Assembly: GCA_959347315.1 (NCBI GenBank)
Contig: OY365816.1
Coordinates: forward strand, 29,232,969-29,296,968
DNA: 64,000 nt
Direction of reading: 5' to 3'
From: Bimastos eiseni
Lineage: Eukaryota; Annelida; Clitellata; Crassiclitellata; Lumbricidae
Below are positions 42,201 to 52,312 of this stretch, one piece after another (within the stretch, counting starts at the first letter, position 1; each line of letters starts with the position of its first letter). The translations under genes and the position numbers were made by a program. Below the pieces are notes generated by a model. That model did not search any database, was not told the origin of the DNA, and was given only the letters and a program-made list of their open reading frames with translations.

Positions 42201-42260
42201 ACGTATTCCTACGACTTGACCTCTACACCCGTTGCATAAAACACGTGGATGTGGCTCCAT
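39246..42260 (-). CDS. ZZ-PARP gene D: two ZZ fingers plus catalytically degenerate PARP domain
   Basis: Exons on the minus strand: 42092-42260, 41531-41695, 41075-41206, 40581-40741, 40002-40182, 39246-39604. Total 1167 nt, 388 aa, no stop or frameshift. ZZ exons are nearly identical to gene C (one ZZ2 change is CDVCFG for CDGCFG). The PARP domain has lost its active-site residues: WHGT is WYGT, GVYFA is GVNFT, the third position is Thr (LPRTFVVF), and FNRSYCGKN is FNRSRLAGSH. The tyrosine-rich SYSASSNYSPPD is NQSTSSINSPSD. The rest of the fold (ISRIENYRLYKIYKSC, VLTGHF, FPEYVITL) is kept, and the C-terminus gains about 28 residues (DASMMDSSDDVVESTS...). It is best read as an intact pseudoenzyme that could still bind partners, perhaps a regulator of its paralogues. 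An early-stage pseudogene is possible. Confidence 0.85.
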
Positions 42261-43250
42261 CGGCACAACAGATAATCATTAACCTAATTACGGTTGTATG
42301 AGTCGCTCATCAATGACCTGCTTAATCAGCGGTTTGGCTGAATTGCCTTGGTGACAGCGTGGCGTAAAAATAGAAGCCATCTGACGCCGGGAAAATCCCA
42401 ACTGAATGGCTTGCATGATAATCGCTGGAATCACCTTCCTTGACGTTGTGGCTATTTAGAGATCAGTCTTCTGGCGAACAGAAATCTCTCGCTTATTGTT
42501 TACCTAAGATATCTTAAGTATGTCTTTAGAGAAAGTACGGATCGTAAAAAGGACTCCAAGCGGTCGAGGTTTAAGAAAACTTCTGAAATGGGTCGAAACT
42601 GGAGGAACCTAAGAGTGTTATATGGAGCAACGTTTACGTATAACTCCGCCACCACTCGTTGTGCCAGGTGAGACCAGTCCAAAGCCTGGAAAAGGGAGGT
42701 GATCGGTATCAACAGCCATCGAGTTCTTGCGTCGCCTGTTGCTTCCAGGACCATTGGCAGTTGGCCTCATTATCTTCTTTCGATGGAACTCATAAGTTTC
42801 TTTTCGTCTGACCGTGTCACAACATTATGCGAATTGTCGCTGAAAATTCTACTTGTAGGCTGAAGAGAGACGTGGCGTTTGCGACTTGCGTGGCCGATTA
42901 GGCGTAACCTGGCTTAAGGAAACATCTGATCTCTTTAAACTATTGATCTATTTTTAAGTGAATGACTAGCCTACGTTTTGGTCTAATCTAATATTATCTG
43001 TCTTTTGAATAACTTTCTTGATTCACATCGCTACGATTCGTTGAATGAAACGCAACCTCTGACACGACCGATTTATTTTAATGTCGAACTCCATTCCAGC
43101 AACTATAAATATCGTATTTAACACTGGTGTAAACTCGCCCAAAATAATGGGTTCGGCGGGTCAAGACAATCAACATTTGCGCACAATTACGTTACACCGG
43201 ATGCGCACATGGGCGCGTTTTGTTTACATGTAACTTTGTTTCATATTAAG

Positions 43251-43283
<33 letters not shown>

Positions 43284-44466
43284 AGTTTATTTGGCAGCTA
43301 ATAAACAGAACAATAATGACAATTATACAAATCTTACAATTATTGATATCGAATCACCCAGGAGACTTAATTAGGGATCGAAAGATCACGCTGGTTAGGG
43401 ACACCCGGGGATGTTCGCGGTGAGAATGAACAATAGCACCAATTATCGTTTTTGAACTATTATAAGTTTGTACAACAACAAAATTGTTTGCATAATATCA
43501 ACTGAAAACTTAACTAACCTTAATTAATAACCTAGCTATCCTAGTCACAGCTATTGATTCATAACATGATAGCTAGCAAGTTGCAACAACGCCAATCGCA
43601 TGACTTGACAGACTTCATCTCTCATCCCTGGTCATCCAGTATAGCCATCCTCCACTGAGACTTGAACTGAACATTTGGAATAAGGACTTGGAGATATAAA
43701 TAAATCTTTATTATCCTTATGGAGTTTTTGATAGTAGTACAGTTCCATGTGTCTGTTTCTAAAGAAGAAAACTGCATTAACCTTCCTACAATTTTGCGAG
43801 AAAGTCCACCAGTCTATGCTTATGATATTAAAGACATCCGAAACATTTAATTGAATTCACCACACCTCGTCTAGAGAGGGAAGAATTTGGTCTGTTGCGA
43901 TGGAAAATATATGATCCGTTCAATTGATAACACAACATATACATTTTGGATAAAACAAAGACTAACAAAACGTGCGTAGCCTAACTCCAACAATTATTTT
44001 AACTGAAACAACATGAGCCCGCATATTGCAAAATCACGAACTCGTTAAAAAGCCCTGCGGTTTTTGTCTACATATGTCTCTGTGAATCACATCAATTATA
44101 AACAATCGGCAAATGATTTCCTAAACAATCCTGAAACAAAATGCTGCTTAGGTAAACTCTTACAAAAGAAAAAAAATGCAACTAAAATCGGACCCAATGC
44201 TGAAAGCATCCATGTCACGCATTATGTAACTTACTGCGGTGTGTCTGTTTGTAAAATAAACGAAGATACGCATATATATTATATTTATATGTATTTAAAT
44301 CGTCTAAATCAGCGAAGTTCGTTTTAAAAATTAGCATTGCACTTTACATTGAACAATAACAACACAGCTTCAGTTTGGTAAAGAAAAGCTCAAATTGCAC
44401 ATTGACTCTTTCCAAAGAGAAACATTATCAGACTGGCATAGGTTAAGGCTTTGGTTACTGTAAATC
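42261..44466. other. Intergenic region between gene D start and gene E end
   Basis: The first 140 bp duplicate the gene C upstream region. After that no gene is seen: (AATC)n at 43250-43282 followed by AAAAGTTTATTTGGCAGC, resembling a retroelement tail, then AT-rich unique sequence. Short open frames at 42500-42754 (minus) and 44064-44327 (plus) are unrecognised. Confidence 0.5.
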
Positions 44467-47400
44467 CTACAATTTAAGCGTTATCACATATTCTGGGTAA
44501 ACCTGCATATCCTTGAAAATGACGAACATCTTTGGACTGGTTATCGCATCCGCTACTGAGTCAAACCTCAGTTCCTCAGTTCTCATTGGTGGCTCTTTCA
44601 TCCCCTTTTCACCCGTGATGAAGTGACCGGTGAGCACACGACACTGGAAGACAAACTTCTGTCCATCGGAATCGGGCGGAGAGTAGGTGGATGAGGTAGA
44701 GTAGGAGAACGACGTTGCGAAGTACACTCCGTCTCCGAAGGCGGTCGCTGGAAGAGGTATAAAATCCAGAGTAGATATTGAATGGAGGTCAATGAATAAT
44801 AAAATACGTCTCATGTGCAGGCGTATGCGTGTGGAAATGACATAGGAATTGGATCTAGTAAGGAGTCTTGAGGAGCCCCACCCAAAATCTGGCAGATAAT
44901 CCACCGGGAGCGGCCCGAGCGGATGTCACCTGGGATGACCATTTCTGAGCGATCCGTGAGATAAAATAGAAACCAGTGAAGAGAACCCCCACTGAGACCA
45001 AAAGAGATTTCAAGTCGAAGTAAAAAATAATATCAAATGCTGAAAAGGCATCAAAGAGGGCTAAGAGCGTATAACGTGCATGGGACTGTCAATGGCAGAG
45101 CAAATTACCAGACAGAAGGATCTATAGGGGAGCAGTTTAGATAAATGATAAGCTCTAAAGCCAGATGTTTTAGTAGGCCTTCGTCTGTTATACTATAATA
45201 TTCTGTTAATTGTCGTAAGCGCTACACCCCCACTCAATGAACTCACTTATTCCTCACCTGTTAAAAAAAGAGAACAGTAAAATCGCGACAATGTCAGCTA
45301 ATAATTATGTCAACAATGCGTATAATGCATGTATGTATATTTGCATGCGTTTATGTTTGTAGGTATGTATGTAAACACGAAAGGTCCTATGTTGACTGAC
45401 TGACCGTTCTTTCCGCAATAGCTTCTGTTGAATCCGTCCCTGTAGATGTTGCTGAGTACATTTGCGCTGGTTCCATGCCATAGGATGCGTTCATTCTGGA
45501 ACCCTGGTGGATTTTCCCTCTCCATTTCCTCTTTGCACGCTTTGTAAATCTTGTACATTTTGTGGTTTTCGATTCGGCAAACCTAGGAATAGTGATGAAC
45601 GGAGTATTATAATAATGTATCTCCCAGCGTCAGTTACATTGTAGGCTAAAATACTGCTCATACTCATCACCTCAATGTCACTTAAACAGAATACAGGTCG
45701 CCACAATGATTAGCAACTTTAATTAGCTATCGAGATATGAGAGTTATCTGAAAAACAACTTTCAAAAGATAGCACATTTATTTTGGAGTCACTGCTTATA
45801 AGGAAATAATGCTGCCAAAGTAAACATATCACTTCGCAGTTACCATAAGTAGTACCGGATATATTCGAGCGCGTAATGTTTAAAATCAATCTAAAGCGAA
45901 TCCTGTTTTTTTCTTACTTGTTTAACTTTGTCAGTCCACTGTTGACCACCTTCAGCCATCATTTTCGATATGACGGCTTTGTACTCCTGGTCTGAACTGT
46001 CTAGTATCACTCTCTTAAAAGTCACTCCCGTCTGAGCTGGACCCCATTTTCTTGTGAATGGATCACCCGCTAAAACAGCGACATCATTATTAGTCAATTC
46101 GGGCTATAACGGCATGTCTCTACTTACACCAATAAATGTATCTATCGTTGACATTTTAAATCATGTTGAGCAGTTAAAGATTTCAAGACACAACTTTTTA
46201 AAATGCCAATAAGTATATTTTATCATACGGATCGCTCAGAAATGGTCATCCCAGGTGATATCCGCTCGGGCCGCTCCAGGTGGACTATCTGCCAGATTTG
46301 GGGCTCCTCAAGACTCCGTACTGGATCCATTTCCTATATAATTTCCACACGCATACACCTGCACACGAGACGTATTTTATTATTCATTGACCTCCATTCA
46401 ATATCTACTCTGTAGGCATTAAGGCAAAGACAATTTTTTAAGCAGGTCACATTTTGTCAGTAAAAAGGAACGCGACCAACATTTTTAATTTGGAAAATTG
46501 GATGTCTGTGGATCCAAATGAATGCAGATCTTGAGAGGTCAAGGACTCACTGGTGGACGCCTTGCCATCGATGCTGCTAGACCCAGTCAAAGACGTGGTG
46601 TCTGTGGAATCCAGTTGAATCGCTCCCAGTTTGCAACTCAAAGAAGAAAGCTCAGTTTCAGCTGCAAACCATTGCAACGCACTATAATCAACGACACAAT
46701 GTATATGACGTCCTTTGACGTTGAATCTATCAAAGAGAATTGGCAGAAAATCCAATTACTTAGCATGCATAATATTTGCATATTGCCATATTGGTAGGCC
46801 TATGTTGGAATCCGCATGAAGTATGAAAGAAGCACCTATAAAGATAACCTGAGTTTTATGGAATGGTAATCGCAGAGGCGGCGATCTCGCTTGACAGGTG
46901 GGTGGGGATACCCAATATATATATATGTACAACAGCTATTTTAAGTTTTAAATGAGCTTTCTGCAACAGGACCTCTCTCGTGTATATTAAGACTCACATC
47001 TCTTTGGTCGTGAGGCTGATGCTTCACCAACTCCCACTTGGTTGACTAGGCCTACTCCCGGATTGGTCGGTGGGTGAATTTCTCGCTTTGAATGTTGGCT
47101 GTGAATTCCTTTCGCTTGGCACTGACAGCAAAGATCGTAATTGGAACAATCGTTGCACTTATATCGAATCCCTCGCACTTCGCCATTACAACCATCGCAA
47201 GTCACCGCGAAATGCATAACTACAAGAAAATATCAATTGCGGGCTAACCAGAAGTCATAGCAATCTGCTAAAATGTTAACGATAGGTCTACATAGGTCAC
47301 ACTTAGTAGGAGTTCACGAAGTTAGGTGATTTGAAGACCCATCTGTGAACTTTAAATCCATTCAAAGGGACACCCATAACTTTGCAATGAATGATTGCGT

Positions 47401-50400
47401 CATCCTCGAATGATAAAGTGAAGCAGACATACTCAAAAGCAGCCATAATAATGGGCAAAATGATATATGTAAAATATTAATGTAACGGTCAATACTGCCA
47501 ACTCCATTTGCCGAAGTATACCGATTCGTTCACGGGCATTCGCCAGGCGTAATTATGCATACCCTTACGGGCGTGACATCATCTAAGAGGTAAAGGTGAC
47601 GAAATTCTCACAGAGCCAATCGCAGATCTCCAAAGTTCTAAAGCGCCAATCGAAAGCCAAGCGCAGGGCACCAGCTTATTAGATCAACATTTGACTAATA
47701 ATGGTTCTGGGAGAAGATAGTTCAAATGGAATATTATATAAAATGTAACTTGTTTCAAACTTGTTCACGAGGCTTCCATCTGAAATAATCTCCCTACATA
47801 AGCGAAAATTAATTGTGTATTATTAAACATATCTTTTAAGGATCATAGTGCTTCAGGAAACTTCACTCTGTCACAACTCTAAATGTCAATTTCATTAAGA
47901 GCTGTAAAGTGAATAGGCGTACTATTGTGCATTAGCATAGTCAACTTCGATCATAAAATACGATTGAATTCTTTCTGCTCTCTCTGTCTCTCTCTGTCTC
48001 TCTCTGTCTCTCTCTGTCTCTCTCTGTCTCTCTCTGTCTCTCTCTGTCTCTCTCTGTCTCTCTCTGTCTCTCTCTGTCTCTCTCTGTCTCTCTCTGTCTC
48101 TCTCTGTCTCTCTCTGTCTCTCTCTGTCTCTCTCTGTCTCTCTCTGTCTCTCTCTGTCTCTCTCTGTCTCTCTCTGTCTCTCTCTGTCTCTCTCTGTCTC
48201 TCTCTGTCTCTCTCTGTCTCTCTCTCTGTTAAGTAACAGTTTAATTTCAACAAATTCGGTTTATTTTAATTTTCCGGAAAAAGCAAATCCTACTTCAATT
48301 ACAATATCTTGATAAACAATTAACCCATCAACCTCTACGGCCTCTTCGGTTGAAATTTTATGCAGCTAAATCACTCTCAGCCCAAATATCTTCGCAAACT
48401 CTTCAAAATCCAGTCAAATCTTTCTACCTGATCGTCCTTTTGTTTCACTCTTCGTCGACCCCGATCACTTCTCATCTCAATTTCTCCAACTGAGCCATAT
48501 CCAACACTTCACCACATGTCCGGAACAATATTTCTCCTGAATGACGCACTTTTTAGGTTCTTCCACCTTCATTGCAAATCACCCACCGTCATCTGCCTCA
48601 GGTTTTTCTATTCCTCGCCACTTCAAACCAAATTCTCATCTTTTTTAAAGAGACAGATATGCATATCTTCAACAACCGATTCGCATTATCGCCCAACTTC
48701 CAATTCTCGACCTAAACGACACCCGCCTTAGCAGTTAACCTACTTTGCCTCTTCTGATCCTCAAGAAACCGGACTCGTCTGACAACCCTTCGGAATAGCC
48801 AAATAACTTGACTCAGCGCTTTATAAGTTTGGAGATTACGATTATGATTACGACGGATGTAGAGGATCGCTGAAGAAGCAGTAGGTCTGTCGATGGTTTT
48901 GAGGGTAGAAGGAATTATATTTTCAAAGGAACTTACAATCACTAGGCGGCGCTTGTGTCTGAGTCGGTTTGTGAATTTCTCGCATGGAATGTTGGCTGTG
49001 AATTCCTTTCGCTTTGCACTGACTGCAAAGATCGTAATTGAAACAATCGTTGCACTTATATCGGATCCCTCGCACTTCGCCTTTACAACCATCGCAAATC
49101 ACTCCTAAATGCAAACCTAAAAAGCGATATTGATGATATCAAAAATTCTCATAGCCTAACTAGCGAGCCGTTAGAGAACCATGACACTCAAACCTTCATT
49201 CGCAGTAAAGCACTGATGTTAAGGTTCGTTTAGGTCTAGTCAGCGAGGGGCAGAGTGAACAAGGAAGTCAGGCTCATATTTTTGAGTTTTGGACAGGACT
49301 TTGAGAACAGACACTAATAGTGCATTGGATGTAACAGTAATATGCAGTTACGCCTACTGTACAAAATCATTTGCCGTACGAAGGCAGCCTTATTTTTTAT
49401 ATCGCCTTGACATATTTAGGAAAAACGTTTGTAAGACTTTCAGAGGATGGTCGTAAAGAGTAAGGTTCTGACTTATGATTAATGATTCATCTGGAATGTA
49501 TTAAAAATAATCAACTTTCTTATATGAGAAGCGTAGTGAAGACTCCTTACACCCTCTTGGTTGAAGAGCTGATCGGTTACGAACTCTCACTTGGTTGACC
49601 AGGTGGCCTAGTCCCAGGTTCAAGCTATTCGATTGGTTTAGGTGTATTTCTCGCATCGAATGTTGGTTGTGAATTTCCTTCTCTTTGCACCCACTGCAGA
49701 GATCGTAGTTGAAACAATCGTTGCACTTATATCGTTTTCCTCGCACTTCGCCTCTACAGCCATCGCAAATCACTCCGAAATGCAAGACTGCAAGAAAATA
49801 TGATGTTTACCAGTGACAATAAATCACAGAGGCAAAAAGATCTGTTAAAACGTCATCAATATATAGGGTTACATGAGTCAGAAACCCACAATCATTCAGG
49901 TTGGACACCGAAAACTCTGTTAAAGGTGGTTTTGTGTGTCATCAAATACTGATCAAGTGATCTTATGGTTCGCTGACTTCCTCTTTAGGCAGGTGGTTCC
50001 TACGTCCAATTTCGCCATTCGTCTCGTTGTCCGGCTCTATCCCAAAACTTGCTATAATGCTCCTTCATCGTCCATTAGAATAACATAATTCTCGGTCATC
50101 CTGGTGTCTTCCTCCCCTCTTTTCTTCCCTCCGGTAAGTTCAAACTTCCAAGCAGAGAATCTTCTCTCATTAAAGTGATCCCGATATCCATATTTATTTA
50201 TTTATTTATTTTCTGTTGGAGCCTCATCAGATACACTCCAAGACAACCATAATAATGTGCAAAATGATATGTAATATATTAATGCTTCTTTCTGCTTCGT
50301 TTACCTGAGTATATCGAATTCTCGATTTGTAGGCCTACACCAATGTAACCACTAGGCATACCCTTAAGGGGCGTGGCACCACCTAAAAGACAAAGGTGGC

Positions 50401-50685
50401 TAAAATATCACCCAGTCAATCGCAACTTTCCAAACTTCTAAAGCGCCACTCGAAAGTCGAGCGCAGGGCACCAGCTTATACGATCAACATTTGCAAAACA
50501 GGTGTTCGGCCATACTTACAGCTATCCATCGGTCGAAGAATCTCTCGTAATTGATGTTCCGCGTGAAATCCTTTCTCCTGACAATCGTTACATAAGTCGT
50601 AATCGGGGCAAACGGTGCACTTGTGACGAACCCCAAAGACGGGACCTCGACACGCATCACAAGTAACACCAGAGTGGATTTCCAT
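44467..50685 (-). CDS. ZZ-PARP gene E: four ZZ fingers plus ADP-ribosyltransferase
   Basis: Exons on the minus strand: 50520-50685 (or to 50687 if internal), 49551-49787, 48937-49116, 46998-47219, 46551-46661, 45918-46069, 45405-45582, 44467-44747. Total 1527 nt, 508 aa, all phases compatible. Four ZZ fingers: [45 protein letters not shown] and [15 protein letters not shown], each with the C-x2-C, DLC-x2-C and H-x-x-H pattern. ZZ2, ZZ3 and ZZ4 are close to each other and share CNDC(F/S)NYDLC, so they arose by exon duplication inside this gene. The PARP domain has [53 protein letters not shown] and [10 protein letters not shown]; triad H-Y-M. The ATG at 50685 directly follows a TTCAG, so a further upstream exon is possible. 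Confidence 0.85.
44767..44967 (+). repeat. Left arm of a ~200-bp inverted repeat in gene E
   Basis: Pairs with 46217-46412 at roughly 90% identity by eye (shared blocks GAGTAGATATTGAATGGAGG, GAGTCTTGAGGAGCCCC, GGAGCGGCCCGAGCGGAT). It begins 19 bp from the acceptor of the last exon of gene E. Confidence 0.85.
46217..46412 (-). repeat. Right arm of the ~200-bp inverted repeat in gene E
   Basis: Reverse-complement partner of 44767-44967. The two arms enclose the exons 45405-45582 and 45918-46069, which encode the first two thirds of the PARP domain. Confidence 0.85.
46998..47690 (-). repeat. Duplicated ZZ-exon module in gene E, copy 1
   Basis: The ZZ4 exon plus the intron sequence above it matches the ZZ2 exon and flank at 49551-50500. 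Shared intron blocks include AACCATAATAATG-GCAAAATGATAT, CATACCC-TTA-GGGGCGTG, and TCTAAAGCGCCA followed by GCGCAGGGCACCAGCTTAT. This shows duplication of exon and intron together. Confidence 0.65.
47978..48236. repeat. 8-bp microsatellite (TCTCTCTG)n
   Basis: About 31 nearly perfect copies of an 8-bp unit in the intron between ZZ3 and ZZ4 of gene E. Long open frames on both strands here are artefacts. Confidence 0.95.
49551..50505 (-). repeat. Duplicated ZZ-exon module in gene E, copy 2
   Basis: ZZ2 exon plus upstream intron, partner of 46998-47690. Its upper end runs to within 20 bp of the ZZ1 exon. Confidence 0.65.
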
Positions 50686-50879
50686 AACTGAACACTTAAG
50701 TAGACCTACGGAGTTATCTCGCTGTCTCGCTGTACAATAGACAGAGACATAGAGAAATTGATGACAATGCTTGTCACGACGCCTTCAACCAAGGAAATTC
50801 CCGATATCGACGGATATTTACGGTAGCCTGTAAAGGACACTTCTTCTTCTTCTCCTCCTTCTAGTGCTCTGCCTCTTCA

Positions 50880-51010
50880 GCAGGTTCAAATGTCAAACGT
50901 CGTCATTCCTCTCGCTGTTAGGCTCTTCTTTAAGCTTTCCATATCCATCTGTCTTGGTCTTCCTCCTATTCTCTTCCCCTTCATTTTCCTTAAAAACACA
51001 TTGTAATGTA
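50880..51010 (-). mobile_element. Possible LINE 3'-end fragment
   Basis: The minus-strand frame KMKGKRIGGRPRQMDMESL resembles the GKR-x-RGRP motif near the C-terminus of many non-LTR retrotransposon proteins. It is short, isolated and next to a better LINE fragment at 51490-51810. Confidence 0.35.
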
Positions 51011-51147
51011 ATGTAAATCTCCTAACTATATCAGCGATTCCATTTGAACGGTTGGCGTCATACGCATATTTATAAGTGCAGACAAGTAACATTTATTGTT
51101 TCCTTCATTCATATGATCTCATGTCTATAGATATTCTAAATGGTTTG

Positions 51148-51230
51148 CAATGTATTGCAATGTATTGCAATGTATTGACATGTATTGACATGTATTGACA
51201 TGTATTGACATGTATTGAAATGTATTGGTG
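51148..51230. repeat. 11-bp tandem repeat ATGTATTGACA
   Basis: Seven to eight copies of TGTATTGCAA/TGTATTGACA between gene E and gene F. Confidence 0.9.
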
Positions 51231-51489
51231 TTTTAAACATTAACTAAACAGTCGTGGACGCGTTTCATACAAACGGATCATCGCAAGTTTCGCTTAAAGA
51301 AGCCCTTGACGAAACTTCAGCAGAATCATTAATTGCGGCTCATTTATTTGCAGTTTGTAGGCCTAAACTAGGATCTCATTAAAACTTCCACTACGACTTC
51401 TACTATTAACATCTAGCTAGTTTGTAGCATTTATGTCACCTTGTGACCTTGTGCTGTCAGTGTGTTTGAACTCTAGCGACTGTTATGAT

Positions 51490-51810
51490 TAACCTTCTCC
51501 ATTTCTTTCTTTCCGAAGTCGCGTACCTTAGTTCCTCAACGTTCATTCCGGTTTTTTCGTGGGTCTCGTCCATCCATTTTTTACTTGGTCGCCCTCTTTT
51601 CTTCCTTCCCTCTCCACAGTCAATGCAGCATTATTTCCTTTTCCAATCCATCTGATCGCATAACATGTCCGAAGAAGTCTGCTTCCTTCTCAGCGCTCTT
51701 GTAACGTCTCATCATTCTCAATTCCAATCTCCCTGTGCACCCCTTCGTTTTGCATTGACGTTTAACCTCTGTATATAACTGTTTCCTTTGAACCTGATTT
51801 GAGATAGGTT
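51490..51810 (-). mobile_element. LINE (non-LTR retrotransposon) C-terminal remnant
   Basis: Read on the minus strand: DFFGHVMRSDGLEKEIML, then after a frameshift CGEGRKKRGRPSKKWMDE, THEKTGMNVEELRYATSERK and KWRR. This is the well-known GHVMR ... GKRxRGRPxxxW ... RxxWR tail of endonuclease/reverse-transcriptase LINEs. It is 5'-truncated and frameshifted, so dead. Confidence 0.75.
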
Positions 51811-52312
51811 GAAATCTCGATGTCACAAGTACCATATATCCATAAATCACGCAGTTTTTACGAGTTCATGAGAAATACTAAATTGCTATGTATGTTATTG
51901 CATGTCAAACGACTGAGAACAATGATTGTAAGAGCGCAAGGCTCGTGTCTGGGGGGGGGAGAGCCTATGACGTTTGTCGTTTAATATCAGAATGAAACTT
52001 TGAAATTAAAGTTAAACCTTTGACAATGTAAATACTGTTAATTGTTGACATTTGTTTAATTATTATTACAATTATTTATAATCATCGTCGTTATCATCAT
52101 CACCAATATCATCACTATCATCATAATCAACAACACTTAACATAGTATGTTTTTAAACGGCTGCGTTATGAAAGCAATGATATTATTATCAAAATAAACG
52201 TAAAATGCAATACGATCATAAAATGGTGCTGGCTAAGCATCATTTTGATTTCCATTTATTGTAATGTTATCCCTGATTTGTAAAGTTAAAATGTATGACT
52301 GAGTCCTTGAAT

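Noticed and set aside
47925..48253. 100-residue open frames on both strands
   Set aside because: They lie wholly in an 8-bp microsatellite and encode monotonous Ser/Leu or Arg/Glu/Thr repeats.
48250..48930. TC-rich segment in the gene E intron as a retroelement gene
   Set aside because: Open frames at 48516-48731 and 48712-49092 show no recognisable motif, and the latter overlaps the ZZ3 exon in another frame.
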